Shown here piece after piece: positions 25,493 through 35,122 of a DNA stretch of 64,000 nucleotides. Numbering within the stretch: the stretch's first letter is position 1; each line of letters starts with the position of its first letter. This DNA comes from Dyella_D sp052115385 (GTDB taxonomy: Bacteria > Pseudomonadota > Gammaproteobacteria > Xanthomonadales > Rhodanobacteraceae): assembly GCF_052115385.1 (NCBI RefSeq), contig NZ_JBFRGP010000004.1, forward strand, positions 186,001-250,000, written 5' to 3'. The notes beneath the pieces were generated by a model. That model ran no database searches. It had not been told where the DNA came from and worked only from the letters and a program-made list of their open reading frames with translations. Both the position numbers and the translations under genes were made by a program.

Positions 25493-26119
25493 ATGCACGC
25501 CATCGCCCACCGTCCCCTGCGCACCCTGATCGCCACGGCCGTGCTGGCCCTGGCCGGCACCTCCGCGCGCGCCGGCTCCGCCACCTACACCGTCGACCCC
25601 ACCCACACCTACCCGAGCTTCGAAGCCGACCACTTCGGCGGCCTCTCCGTATGGCGCGGCAAGTTCGACCGCAGCAGCGGCAAGGTCACGCTGGACAAGG
25701 CCGCCGGCACCGGCACGGTCGACATCGCGGTGGACATGAGCAGCGCCAACTTCGGTCTGGCCAAGCTGGACGAAGAAGCGCGTGGCCCGCAGTTGTTCGA
25801 GACCGCCAAGTACCCCAAGGCTACCTACAAGGGCAAGCTCGCCGGCTTCGTCGACGGCAAGCCGACCAAGGTGCTGGGCGAGCTGACCCTGCACGGCGCG
25901 ACGCATCCGCTGGAGCTGACCGTCAACTCCTTCAAGTGCATGCCGCATCCGCTGCTGAAGCGCGAAGTGTGCGGTGCCGACGCCAGCGCTACGTTCCAGC
26001 GCGATACGTTCGGCATGGCCGGCGGCAAGGACTACGGTTTCAAGATGGACGTGGTGCTGCGCATCCAGGTCGAGGCGATCGCCGATGAAGCCGATGCCAA
26101 GCCAGCCGCCGCGCACTGA
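25493..26119 (+). CDS. YceI-family periplasmic lipid-binding protein
   Basis: A 208-residue protein with a signal peptide ending near 'GTSARAG' and the YceI lipocalin-like domain ('YTVDPTHTYPSFEADHFGGLSVWRGKF', 'ARGPQLFETAKYPKATYKG', 'LTLHGATHPLELTV'). Family members bind long isoprenoids such as polyprenyl quinones in the periplasm. AAGGA precedes the ATG. It ends one base before the stop of the convergent MocR gene. Confidence 0.93.
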   Translation: MHAIAHRPLRTLIATAVLALAGTSARAGSATYTVDPTHTYPSFEADHFGGLSVWRGKFDRSSGKVTLDKAAGTGTVDIAVDMSSANFGLAKLDEEARGPQLFETAKYPKATYKGKLAGFVDGKPTKVLGELTLHGATHPLELTVNSFKCMPHPLLKREVCGADASATFQRDTFGMAGGKDYGFKMDVVLRIQVEAIADEADAKPAAAH

Positions 26120-26120
26120 T

Positions 26121-27596
26121 TCACAGGCAGCTCTTGAGCCGGCGCACCGCCTCTTCGAGCGCGCGTGCGTCGGCGCCGCCGTAGCCCATGATCAGTCCGC
26201 CGCGCACGGGCGGTTCCGCGTAGCACAGCGACAGCGGCCGCGCGGACACGCCCACCTGCGCAGCGCGGCGCGACAGCGCCACGTCGTCCACCCCCGGCGG
26301 CAGCAGCGCCACCAGTTGCATGCCGGCTTCGGCGCCGATCACTTCGAGCTGCTGCGGCAGATGCGTGCGGATCGCGGCGACCAGAGCGGCGCGCCGCTCG
26401 GCGTACAGCACGCGCATGCGGCGGATATGCCGCGCGAAGTGGCCTTCGCGGATGAAGTCGTTCATCGCCAGCTGCGGCAGCGTGGCGGTGCAGGTATCGA
26501 GCGCGTCGCGGCAGGCGACGAAGGCGTCGACCAGGTCCTTTGGCACCACCAGGTAGCCCAGGCGCAGCGCGGGGAACATCACCTTGCTGAAAGTGCCGAC
26601 GTAGATCACCCGCTCTTCCGTATCCAGCCCTTGCAGCGAAGCGACCGGACGGCCGCCGAAGCGGTATTCGCTGTCGTAGTCGTCCTCGACGATCCACGCG
26701 CCGGAGCGCGCGGCCCAGCGCAGCAACTGCATGCGCCGCGCCGCGCTCAAGGTCATGCCCAGCGGAAACTGGTGCGACGGCGAGATATAGGCCAGGCGCG
26801 CATCCGGCGCGCGGCGGATGCCTTCGGCCACGTCGAGGCCTTCCTGGTCCACCGGCACCGGCACGATCCGCGCGCCCATGGTGCCGAAGGCCTGGCGCGC
26901 GCCGGGATAGCCGGGGTCTTCCAGCCAGGCGCGGTCGCCGGCGTCGAGCAGGGCATGCGCGCAGATCTGCACGCCCTGTTGCGAGCCGGTGGTGATCAGC
27001 ACCTGCGAAGCATCGACGCGCAGCGCGCGCACCGCACCGAGATACTCGGCGATGGCCTCGCGCAGCAGCGGACAGCCGCGCGGATCGCCATAGACCATCG
27101 ACTCCGTGCTCGGCGTGCGCGCGTGGCGGTTGAGCAGCTTCGCCCACAGCTCGGTGGGGAAATGCTCCAGCGCCGGGAGGCCGACGCGGAAGGCGCCCTG
27201 GCTGTCCAGCCAGGTCTGTTCCGGCGCGCGCATGCTGGCCACGCGCTGGGCCACGCGGCGGTTGGCATTGTGCTTGGCCACCGGGACGGCGGTCAGCCTG
27301 GGACGGGCGGGTTTCAGCGCCGCGGCCGGAATCGAGTGCGCGACGCAGGTACCGGCGCCGACGAAGCTCTGCAGATAACCTTCCGCCAGCAACTGCTCGT
27401 AGGCGCTGAGCACCGGCAGCCGCGACACCCGCAATTCGCTGGCCAGGCTGCGGGTGGACGGCACGCGCTGGCCGGGGCGCAACTGCCCGTCGGCAATGGC
27501 GCGGCGAAACCATTCGGACACCTGCTGGTAGATCGGCACGCCGCTGCCGCTTTCCAGCGCAATCGGCGGCAGGAACGAAGTGGACGCTCGCGGCAT
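26121..27596 (-). CDS. MocR-type regulator (GntR DNA-binding domain fused to aminotransferase)
   Basis: A 491-residue protein with an N-terminal GntR winged helix ('GVPIYQQVSEWFRRAIADGQLRPGQRVPSTRSLASELRVSR') and a C-terminal fold-type I aminotransferase domain. The PLP lysine is in 'VGTFSKVMFPALRLGYLV'. MocR proteins sense PLP or amino-acid adducts and often control vitamin B6 or amino-acid genes. It is divergent from an outer-membrane protein gene, a possible target. The start choice at 27596 is moderate; the frame continues to 27662. Confidence 0.88.
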   Translation of the reverse strand: MPRASTSFLPPIALESGSGVPIYQQVSEWFRRAIADGQLRPGQRVPSTRSLASELRVSRLPVLSAYEQLLAEGYLQSFVGAGTCVAHSIPAAALKPARPRLTAVPVAKHNANRRVAQRVASMRAPEQTWLDSQGAFRVGLPALEHFPTELWAKLLNRHARTPSTESMVYGDPRGCPLLREAIAEYLGAVRALRVDASQVLITTGSQQGVQICAHALLDAGDRAWLEDPGYPGARQAFGTMGARIVPVPVDQEGLDVAEGIRRAPDARLAYISPSHQFPLGMTLSAARRMQLLRWAARSGAWIVEDDYDSEYRFGGRPVASLQGLDTEERVIYVGTFSKVMFPALRLGYLVVPKDLVDAFVACRDALDTCTATLPQLAMNDFIREGHFARHIRRMRVLYAERRAALVAAIRTHLPQQLEVIGAEAGMQLVALLPPGVDDVALSRRAAQVGVSARPLSLCYAEPPVRGGLIMGYGGADARALEEAVRRLKSCL

Positions 27597-27718
27597 GGCG
27601 GCTGGCCTCAAGTGGTCATGCCGGATGATAGCCAAGTGGCTATTCGCCCACGCCACTGCCATTCGTAGTGTTGCGCGGCGGCGTATGGCCGGGCAGGAGA
27701 GCGGAGACGGACTTGAGC

Positions 27719-28687
27719 ATGGGGCACCGTATGAAGGGCAAGGCGAGGCTGGGGCTGCTGGGCGTGCTGGCGTACCTGCTGGCGTCGATGGCGATGGCGC
27801 AGGAGGCGGGTGCGCCGATCCGGCAATCGCGCGACGACGCCTGGTGGACTGGCCCCATGCTGGCGAACGGCGCCGAGACCCTGCCGCAGGGCCATATGCT
27901 GATCGAGCCGTATATCTATGACGTGATGACGCCCGGCGTCGATGCGTTCGGTTCGCGCGCCTATGTGCTGTACGGCCTCACCGACCGCGTGACGGTCGGC
28001 GCCATCCCGATCATCGGCTACAACCGGGTGAGTAATGGCCCGAACAGCTCCGGCGTCGGCCTGGGCGACCAGATCCTGCAGTTCCAGTACCGGCTGATCC
28101 GCTTCCACGAAGGCAGCTGGGTGCCGACCGTCTCGCTGATGGTGCAGGAGGCGGTGCCCACCGGGCGCTACGACCGCCTGGGCCACCGTCCAGCGAATGG
28201 CCTGGGTGGTGGCGCTTACGCCACGACCGTGGGCGTCAATATGCAGAGCTACTTCTGGTTGCCGAACGGGCGGATCCTGCGCGCGCGGCTCAATGCCACC
28301 ACGACTTTTTCCGGACGTGCGGCTGTCGAGGGTGTCAGCACCTACGGCACCGGCCAGGATTTCCGCGGGCATGCGCGCGGCGGCACCAACGTCTATGTCG
28401 GCGCCGCGCTGGAGTACAGCCTGACCACGCGCTGGGTGCTGGCGCTGGACCTGACCTACAGCCACAACGACAACACCTGGGTGAGGGGTTTCGACGTCGT
28501 GCCCGGGTTGGAGCCGGCGCGCGTGAGCAACCGCTTCGGGCGCAGCGATGCGGTCGGTTATGCGCCGGCGATCGAATACAACTGGACACCCAATATCGGC
28601 CTGCTGCTCGGCGTGCGGGTGGTGGCGGGTGGCAACAACACCAAGCGCTCGGTGACGCCGGCGATCGCACTTAATTACGTGCATTGA
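27719..28687 (+). CDS. Outer-membrane barrel of the MetA/phenol-degradation (DUF) type
   Basis: A 322-residue protein with a signal peptide ('LLGVLAYLLASMAMAQ') and a barrel-like body with alternating residues, 'TLPQGHMLIEPYIYDV', 'GLGDQILQFQYRLIRF', and a C-terminal strand ending 'ALNYVH'. It resembles the phenol-degradation MetA/transporter family of outer-membrane proteins, whose substrates are not well defined. The start may instead be the ATG at 27731. It is divergent from the MocR regulator. Confidence 0.75.
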   Translation: MGHRMKGKARLGLLGVLAYLLASMAMAQEAGAPIRQSRDDAWWTGPMLANGAETLPQGHMLIEPYIYDVMTPGVDAFGSRAYVLYGLTDRVTVGAIPIIGYNRVSNGPNSSGVGLGDQILQFQYRLIRFHEGSWVPTVSLMVQEAVPTGRYDRLGHRPANGLGGGAYATTVGVNMQSYFWLPNGRILRARLNATTTFSGRAAVEGVSTYGTGQDFRGHARGGTNVYVGAALEYSLTTRWVLALDLTYSHNDNTWVRGFDVVPGLEPARVSNRFGRSDAVGYAPAIEYNWTPNIGLLLGVRVVAGGNNTKRSVTPAIALNYVH

Positions 28688-28723
28688 CTACGCACCCCTC
28701 TCTTTCCTTCGCAGAGAGCAGGC

Positions 28724-28763
28724 GTAGGTTGGGGTGAGCCAGAGGCGAACCCCAACCCCAACC
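28724..28763. repeat. GTAGGTTGGGG repeat, copy 3 (half element)
   Basis: GTTGGGGT and ACCCCAAC are inverted around a short loop containing GAGCCAGAGGC, followed by an extra CCCCAACC. It lacks the second outer arm seen in copies 1 and 2. It lies between two plus-strand genes. Confidence 0.75.
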
Positions 28764-28871
28764 ATGCGATGCGTTTGAAGGTGACCATGTTGGGCTGTAT
28801 TGCGCCTGAGATGCGAACCATTCTCATCGCTGTGCTAAGGTCGCGCCCCTGATTCCAAGCCGCCGCGACCG

Positions 28872-30002
28872 ATGCCACTGCCGTCCCAGCCGACCTCACG
28901 CCACCCCTGGCGCCCGCGCGACCTGCTGCGCAAATTGCACCTGTGGCTGGGCTTGAGCGTCGGCATCGCCTTTGCGGTATTGGCGTTGTCCGGCACGGTG
29001 TTGGCATTCCAGACGGACCTGTTGCGCTGGCGCCATCCGGAGTTGTTCGCACATGCGCTGCCCACATCCGCGCAGCGGGCAGCGATCCTCGAACGAATCC
29101 ACGACACGCCTTGGCCGGCCCCCTTGCGTGCCATCGACACGCCCACCGCCGACCTGCCGCTGTGGCAGCTCTCGTTAGGTGGCGAGAAGCGCGTTTATCT
29201 CGATCCAATCGATGGACATCCGTTGCTGACGCGCTCCAAAGACGACGACTTCGTCCTTTGGCTGCGCGATCTGCACACCCATCTGCTCAGCGGTCGCAAT
29301 GGCGAAACCGCGCTCGGTATCCTCGGCCTGGCGGAGCTGAGCCTGATCCTGATCGGCTTCACGCTGTGGTGGCCGCGCCGCGGTCATTGGCGCCATTCGG
29401 TGCGCATGTATGCGCAACCGCCGACGCGGCGCTGGCGCAGTTGGCACCAGGGCATCGGCGCGATGCTGTTTCCGTTGCTGCTGCTGAGCACGCTCACCGG
29501 CGTCACCCTGATCTACAAGGACACCACGCGCAGCGCGCTCGCCGCGTTGTTCGGCGACAAGCAGGCCAGGCCGCCGAAAGCGCCGGCCGTTGCGCCGAGT
29601 GACGCTCCATTGCAGTGGTCCGCCGCACTCGCCGCCGCGCAGGCCGCGCTGCCGGATGCCGAGTTGCGCCGCATTACCCTGCCCAATGACAAGAACGCCG
29701 CGCTCACCATCCGCGCGCGCGGTCCGCAGGAATGGAATGCGGTCGGCCGCAGCGTCGTGGTGGTCGATCCCTATAGCGCCAGGGTGCTGTCGGTATACGA
29801 CGCGCAAGCGCAGGGCGGTGGCGCCAGGCTGGTCGACAAGATCTACCCGGTGCACTCCGGCCAGGTCGGCGGCCTGCCATGGCAACTGCTGATTGGCGTG
29901 GTGGGCGTGCTGCCGGCGTTCTTCCTCGTCACCGGCTTTTTGTTCTGGCGGACGCGCAGGCGCCACCTCAAACATGCGCAAAGCATGCTCGGCAAGCGCT
30001 GA
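28872..30002 (+). CDS. PepSY-associated membrane protein
   Basis: A 376-residue inner-membrane protein of the PepSY_TM family: one N-terminal segment ('LHLWLGLSVGIAFAVLALSGTVLAF'), a periplasmic PepSY part, two central segments including 'LGLAELSLILIGFTLWWPRRG', and a C-terminal segment. Conserved 'LRDLHTHLLSG', 'WHQGIGA' and 'YPVHSGQVGGLPW' carry histidines typical of this family. Some members are siderophore-linked ferric reductases; that role here is only a possibility. A weak ribosome site makes the start moderately certain. Confidence 0.88.
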   Translation: MPLPSQPTSRHPWRPRDLLRKLHLWLGLSVGIAFAVLALSGTVLAFQTDLLRWRHPELFAHALPTSAQRAAILERIHDTPWPAPLRAIDTPTADLPLWQLSLGGEKRVYLDPIDGHPLLTRSKDDDFVLWLRDLHTHLLSGRNGETALGILGLAELSLILIGFTLWWPRRGHWRHSVRMYAQPPTRRWRSWHQGIGAMLFPLLLLSTLTGVTLIYKDTTRSALAALFGDKQARPPKAPAVAPSDAPLQWSAALAAAQAALPDAELRRITLPNDKNAALTIRARGPQEWNAVGRSVVVVDPYSARVLSVYDAQAQGGGARLVDKIYPVHSGQVGGLPWQLLIGVVGVLPAFFLVTGFLFWRTRRRHLKHAQSMLGKR

Positions 30003-30092
30003 GCCGTACGCCCAGGTACGCACGCTGCAAGCGCTTAACGGCGATCCCCACTAGAATTGCGCGTCTTAAGCACATCCTGAGTTGGAGTCGCC

Positions 30093-33000
30093 ATGAGTTC
30101 CCCCGCCCAGCACGTTTCCGCCAGTGCTGCAGTGCACGAAAGCCGTCCCCTGCGCTTTGTCACTGCCGCCAGCTTGTTCGATGGCCACGACGCGGCGATC
30201 AATATCATGCGCCGCATCATCCAATCGCAGGGTGCGGAGGTGATCCACCTGGGCCATAACCGCTCGGTCGAGGACGTGGTCCGCGCCGCCTTGCAGGAAG
30301 ACGCCGACGCTATCGCGCTGTCCTCGTACCAGGGCGGCCACGTCGAGTACTTCAAATACATGGTGGACATGCTCGAGGAACATGGCGCCGCGCATATCCG
30401 CGTGTTCGGCGGCGGCGGCGGCACCATTACCCCGGAGGAAATCCGCGAGCTGCAGGCCTACGGGGTGGAGCGCATCTACCACCCGAACGACGGCATGAAG
30501 CTCGGCCTCACCGAGATGATCGAGGACGTGATGCGCCGCACCCGCGAGGCCGCCGAACGCCGCGCCAGCGCGGAAAAGGCCACCGCCGTCGCGCCGCGCG
30601 TGGACATCGACGACGAGATCTCGATCGGCCACATGCTCTCGGCGATCGAAGAAGCCGAGCTGCCCGAGGCGGAACTCGAGCATCTGCGCAAGCAGTGGAA
30701 GATGGCCGGCAAGCAGACGCCGGTGCTGGGTGTCACCGGTACCGGCGGCGCGGGCAAGTCCTCGGTGGTGGACGAGCTGCTGTTGCGCTTCCTGCATGCC
30801 TTCCCCGACATGCGCATCGCGGTGCTCGCGGTCGATCCGACCCGCCGCCGCAGCGGCGGCGCGCTGCTGGGCGACCGCATCCGCATGAATTCGCTGCGCA
30901 GCCATCGCGTGTACATGCGCTCGATGGCCACGCGCCGCCAGCACGCCGCCACCAGCGTGGTGCTGCATGACTGCATCGATTTCCTCAAGGCGCAGCCTTA
31001 CGACCTGGTGATCGTGGAGACGGCCGGCATCGGCCAGAGCGATTCGGAGATCGTCGACCTGGTCGACTTCCCGATGTACGTAATGACCAGCGACTACGGC
31101 GCGGCCAGCCAGCTCGAGAAAATCGACATGCTGGACTTCGCCGAACTCATCGTGCTCAACAAGTTCGACAAGCGCGGCGCCGAAGACGCGCTGCGCGACG
31201 TGCGCAAGCAGTGGAAGCGCAACCGCACCGCCTTCACCCTGAAGGACGACGAGGTGCCGGTCTATCCGAGCATCGCCAGCCAGTTCAACGATCCGGGCGT
31301 GACCTGGATGTTCGCCAACCTGTGCCGCCTGCTGCGCGACAAGCTCGCGCTGCCGGCGCCGAAATGGACGCCGGAGCTGGACACCTCGTTGAAGGAGCCG
31401 CGCGCCACCGTGCTGATTCCCGGCAGCCGCGTGCGCTATCTGGCCGAGATCGCCGAACAGGGCCGCAGCATCAACGCCGGGATCGAGCGCGAGGCGGAAT
31501 TCGCCAGCAAGGCGCAGCATTACTACGAGTCGCTGAAGGACCTGGGCGATGCGCGCCTGCCGCGCCAGCTCTCGCGCTACGACAGCGAGTCGCTGCACGA
31601 GGAGGGCGCCGACCGCACCCTGCTCACGCTGCGTCAGCGCTACAACCAGGCGGTGAAGGAACTCAGCCACGAGGCCGTGCACCTGCTGCACGACTGGCCG
31701 GCGCGCTACAAGTCGGTCACCGACGATTACAACGAATACAAAGTGCGCGACAAGACGATCCGCGTCGAGAACTATCGCGAATCGCTCAGCCATCAGAAGA
31801 TCCCCAAGGTGTCGCCGCCGAAGACCAAGGATTGGGGCGACCTGGTGCGCTTCCTGCTGCGCGAGAACCTGCCGGGCCATTACCCCTACACCGGCGGCGT
31901 GTATCCGTACCGCCGCACCGGCGAGGACCCGACCCGCATGTTCGCCGGCGAAGGCACGCCGGAGCGCACCAACCGCCGCTTCCATTACCTCAGCCAGGGC
32001 GGCGCCGCCACGCGCCTGTCCACCGCGTTCGACTCGGTCACGCTGTATGGCGAGGACCCGGCGCCGCGTCCGGACATCTACGGCAAGATCGGCAACTCGG
32101 GCGTCAACGTCGCCACGCTGGACGATATGAAGAAGCTGTATTCGGGCTTCGACCTGAGTGCGCCGAGCAGTTCGGTGTCGATGACCATCAACGGTCCGGC
32201 GCCGATCGTCCTGGCGATGTTCATGAACACCGCGATCGACCAGAACGTGGAGAAGCATCTCAAGGCCGATCCGGCGCGCTGGAGCGAGGCGCAGAAGAAA
32301 ATCTCCGCGCTGCAGCCGCACGGCGGCCCGCGCTATTCCGGCGAGCTGCCCAAGGGCAACGAAGGCCTGGGCCTGGGCCTGCTCGGCATCACCGGCGACC
32401 AGCTGGTGGACCAGGAGACGTATGCGCGCATCAAGGAGGAAACCCTGCAGACCGTGCGCGGCACGGTGCAGGCGGACATCCTGAAGGAAGACCAGGCGCA
32501 GAACACCTGCATCTTCAGCACCGAATTCGCGCTGCGCATGATGGGCGACATCCAGCAGTATTTCGTCGACCACAAGGTGCGCAACTTCTATTCGGTATCG
32601 ATCTCCGGCTATCACATCGCCGAGGCCGGCGCGAACCCGATCAGCCAGGTCGCCTTTACGCTGTCGAACGGCTTCACCATCGTCGAGTACTACCTTGCGC
32701 GCGGCATGGACATCGACGACTTCGCGCCGAACCTGTCGTTCTTCTTCTCCAACGGCATGGACCCGGAGTACACCGTGATCGGCCGCGTGGCCCGCCGCAT
32801 CTGGGCCCGCGCCATGCGCGAGCGCTACGGCGCCAGCGCGCGCAGCCAGATGCTGAAGTACCACATCCAGACCTCCGGCCGCTCGCTGCATGCGCAGGAG
32901 ATCCAGTTCAACGACATCCGCACCACGCTGCAGGCGCTGTACGCGCTGTTCGACAACTGCAATAGCCTGCACACCAATGCCTACGACGAGGCGATCACCA

Positions 33001-33560
33001 CGCCGACCGAGGAAAGCGTGCGCCGCGCGGTAGCGATCCAGCTCATCATCAACCGCGAGCTGGGCCTGAACTTCAACGAGAACCCGTGGCAGGGCAGCTT
33101 CGTGGTCGATGCGCTCACCGACCTGGTGGAAGAAGCCGTCTACCGCGAGTTCGAGGCGATCAGCGAGCGCGGCGGCGTGCTCGGCGCGATGGACACCATG
33201 TACCAGCGCGGCAAGATCCAGGAAGAGTCGATGTACTACGAGCAGAAGAAGCACGACGGCAGCCTCCCGCTGATCGGCGTGAACACCTTCCTGCCCAAGG
33301 ATCACGGCGGCGAGATCGCCACCGAGATCGAACTGATCCGCTCCACCGAGGAGGAGAAGGGCCAGCAGATCGACAACGTGCTCGCCTACGCCAAAGCGCG
33401 CAACGGACTGGCCCCGGAGAGCCTCAGGATCCTGCAGAACACCGCGCGCGAACGGCGCAATGTGTTCGAGCAGTTGATGGAGGCGGTGAAGTACAACTCG
33501 CTGGGGCAGATCAGCCACGCCTTGTATGACGTCGGTGGCGAGTACCGCCGCAATATGTAA
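30093..33560 (+). CDS. icmF: Fused isobutyryl-CoA mutase, B12-dependent
   Basis: A 1155-residue protein with, in order, a B12-binding domain (about 20-150, 'SLFDGHDAAINIMRR'), a MeaB-like G-protein chaperone (about 200-420, P-loop 'GVTGTGGAGKSS') and a large mutase domain. This order is diagnostic of IcmF, which interconverts isobutyryl-CoA and n-butyryl-CoA and carries its own repair GTPase. F617 ('TRMFAGEG') and Q803 ('DQAQNT') sit where methylmalonyl-CoA mutase has Tyr and Arg, supporting a branched-chain mutase. A strong terminator follows. It is probably monocistronic. Confidence 0.95.
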   Translation: MSSPAQHVSASAAVHESRPLRFVTAASLFDGHDAAINIMRRIIQSQGAEVIHLGHNRSVEDVVRAALQEDADAIALSSYQGGHVEYFKYMVDMLEEHGAAHIRVFGGGGGTITPEEIRELQAYGVERIYHPNDGMKLGLTEMIEDVMRRTREAAERRASAEKATAVAPRVDIDDEISIGHMLSAIEEAELPEAELEHLRKQWKMAGKQTPVLGVTGTGGAGKSSVVDELLLRFLHAFPDMRIAVLAVDPTRRRSGGALLGDRIRMNSLRSHRVYMRSMATRRQHAATSVVLHDCIDFLKAQPYDLVIVETAGIGQSDSEIVDLVDFPMYVMTSDYGAASQLEKIDMLDFAELIVLNKFDKRGAEDALRDVRKQWKRNRTAFTLKDDEVPVYPSIASQFNDPGVTWMFANLCRLLRDKLALPAPKWTPELDTSLKEPRATVLIPGSRVRYLAEIAEQGRSINAGIEREAEFASKAQHYYESLKDLGDARLPRQLSRYDSESLHEEGADRTLLTLRQRYNQAVKELSHEAVHLLHDWPARYKSVTDDYNEYKVRDKTIRVENYRESLSHQKIPKVSPPKTKDWGDLVRFLLRENLPGHYPYTGGVYPYRRTGEDPTRMFAGEGTPERTNRRFHYLSQGGAATRLSTAFDSVTLYGEDPAPRPDIYGKIGNSGVNVATLDDMKKLYSGFDLSAPSSSVSMTINGPAPIVLAMFMNTAIDQNVEKHLKADPARWSEAQKKISALQPHGGPRYSGELPKGNEGLGLGLLGITGDQLVDQETYARIKEETLQTVRGTVQADILKEDQAQNTCIFSTEFALRMMGDIQQYFVDHKVRNFYSVSISGYHIAEAGANPISQVAFTLSNGFTIVEYYLARGMDIDDFAPNLSFFFSNGMDPEYTVIGRVARRIWARAMRERYGASARSQMLKYHIQTSGRSLHAQEIQFNDIRTTLQALYALFDNCNSLHTNAYDEAITTPTEESVRRAVAIQLIINRELGLNFNENPWQGSFVVDALTDLVEEAVYREFEAISERGGVLGAMDTMYQRGKIQEESMYYEQKKHDGSLPLIGVNTFLPKDHGGEIATEIELIRSTEEEKGQQIDNVLAYAKARNGLAPESLRILQNTARERRNVFEQLMEAVKYNSLGQISHALYDVGGEYRRNM

Positions 33561-33563
33561 GCG

Positions 33564-33592
33564 AAAAGGGGCCGCAAGGCCCCTTTTTTTTC
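33564..33592 (+). terminator. Rho-independent terminator of icmF
   Basis: AAAAGGGGCC, a GCAA loop and GGCCCCTTTT with eight T form a classic terminator 3 bases after the icmF stop codon. The stem is symmetric, so it may also act on the minus strand. Confidence 0.95.
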
Positions 33593-33614
33593 CACTGGCT
33601 CGACGTAACGATCT

Positions 33615-33668
33615 CGTCATTCCGGCCTGCACCGGAATGACGCTACTCAAGGGCAAGCCGTGAGTAGC
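33615..33668. terminator. Two adjacent hairpins after the MFS transporter gene
   Basis: CGTCATTCCGG with CCGGAATGACG gives an 11-bp stem at 33615-33642. GCTACTCA with TGAGTAGC gives an 8-bp stem at 33642-33668. The first resembles widespread GTCATTCC...GGAATGAC intergenic repeats. They lie downstream of the convergent MFS gene. Confidence 0.6.
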
Positions 33669-33691
33669 CAGGTTTTATTGCGTTGCGCAGC

Positions 33692-34993
33692 TCAGGCCCG
33701 ATCGCCTTGCACCAGCGTGCTGGCCGACTGCGGCCGCGTCTCGGGCATCCGCACCAGTACCGGCAGTACAAGCAAGGCCACCACCGCGATCATCACGCCC
33801 GGGATTACCTTCCAACCGGTCGTTGCAATCAGCAGCTCGGCCAGGAACGGCGTCAAGCCACCGAAGATCGCCGTCGCCATGGTCACCCCCAACGCCAATC
33901 CGCTCAGCCGCCCCTCGCCAGGAAACTGCTCGGCCGTCGCCGGCGCGCCCACCGCGCTCACGCCGCCGGCGAGGCAGGCCAGCACGATCGCGCCGAGTGC
34001 GATATCGACTTCCGCACCGCGCGTCATCCACTCGAACATGCCCCAGGGCAACAGCATGCTGGCGACGGCCAGCCAGACCAGCACCGGCCGGCGCCCCACA
34101 CGATCGGACAGCGCACCCGCCAGCGGCGTCACCAGGATCACCGCCACCGCGGCGAGCGTCGACAACCACAATGAGCGTTCCTCGGCGAGGATGCCCGACG
34201 AGCTGAGAAAAGCAGGCACATAGGTGATGCCCACGTAATAGGTGATCGAGCCCAGCGCCGAGATGGCGAAGGTGCGGAACAGGGCGGGGCGGTGGTTGGC
34301 CAGCGTAAGGCCGAGTGGCGATTCCGGTACGGTGTGTTGTTCCACCTGCCGCACGAAATCCGGCGACTCCTCCATGGTGGAGCGCGCGATCCACACGCAA
34401 CCGGCCAGCGCTGCGCCGACGAAAAAAGGAATACGCCAACCCCATGCATCGAGCTGGGCCGTACTCATCGCGCTCACCGTCAGCGCCGAAACGCCTACCG
34501 CGAGCAGTGCGCCGATCTCGCTGGCGGCGGATGCCAGCGAGGTGATCAGCCCGCGCCGGTCCTGGCGTGCGCCTTCGAGCAGGTAAGCCACCACGCCGGT
34601 GTATTCGCCGCCGACCGAGAACGCCATGAAGCAGCGCAACAGCAACAGCAGCACGCCTGCGCTGGAGCCGATGCTCGCGTGCGACGGCAACAGCGCGGTC
34701 GCCAGCATCGCCAAGGTCATCAGCATCATCGACCACAGCAACGTGCGCCGTCGTCCGATCCGGTCGCCGATATGGCCGAACACCACCGCGCCCAGCGGCC
34801 GCATGGCGTAGGAGATGGCGAAGCCGGCCAGCGTAGCGAGCAGCGAGTTTGCGCCGCCGCCGAAGAACACCCGCGACAGCACGGTGGCGAAGTAGAGATA
34901 CAGGGTGAAGTCGTACCACTCGACCACCGTCGAGAGAGCGGCGACCGCCATGGAGCTGCGGGAGATTTCGGCGGTGCCGGGCTGTGCGGTCAT
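33692..34993 (-). CDS. MFS transporter of the MHS (metabolite:H+ symporter) type
   Basis: A 433-residue protein with 12 predicted transmembrane segments. It carries 'ALSTVVEWYDFTLYLYF' in helix 1 and the loop motif 'GHIGDRIGRRRTLLWSMM', both hallmarks of the MHS family (ProP, KgtP, ShiA). The substrate cannot be told from sequence; proline/betaine and dicarboxylates are common. No clear ribosome site is present before the ATG at 34993. It is convergent with icmF and close to an intergenic repeat on the other side. Confidence 0.9.
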   Translation of the reverse strand: MTAQPGTAEISRSSMAVAALSTVVEWYDFTLYLYFATVLSRVFFGGGANSLLATLAGFAISYAMRPLGAVVFGHIGDRIGRRRTLLWSMMLMTLAMLATALLPSHASIGSSAGVLLLLLRCFMAFSVGGEYTGVVAYLLEGARQDRRGLITSLASAASEIGALLAVGVSALTVSAMSTAQLDAWGWRIPFFVGAALAGCVWIARSTMEESPDFVRQVEQHTVPESPLGLTLANHRPALFRTFAISALGSITYYVGITYVPAFLSSSGILAEERSLWLSTLAAVAVILVTPLAGALSDRVGRRPVLVWLAVASMLLPWGMFEWMTRGAEVDIALGAIVLACLAGGVSAVGAPATAEQFPGEGRLSGLALGVTMATAIFGGLTPFLAELLIATTGWKVIPGVMIAVVALLVLPVLVRMPETRPQSASTLVQGDRA

Positions 34994-35079
34994 GCGGTGA
35001 CGGTGGCCGGTACGGAAACCGCGATCCTAGCGCGATCCGCCGTACCCGGCCCGTCAACAGCCCCCCGGCCCGTACTGGC

Positions 35080-35111
35080 GTAGGTTGGGGTGAGCGTCAG
35101 CGAACCCCAAC
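35080..35111. repeat. GTAGGTTGGGG repeat, copy 4 (hairpin)
   Basis: GTTGGGGT and ACCCCAAC form an 8-bp stem around a 12-base loop, 11 bases before the stop of the minus-strand SDR gene. It is a half element like copy 3. Confidence 0.78.
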
Positions 35112-35122
35112 ATCCCGCGCGA

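Noticed and set aside
28801..28835. A possible Fur box before the PepSY gene (ATTCTCAT-like)
   Set aside because: Only half of the 19-base consensus is visible; I would not call it without a matrix score.
30066..33656. A 1196-codon open frame antisense to the whole icmF gene
   Set aside because: It mirrors the codon use of icmF, lacks any domain, is Val/Ala/Arg/His-rich low complexity, and is a known GC-rich antisense artefact.
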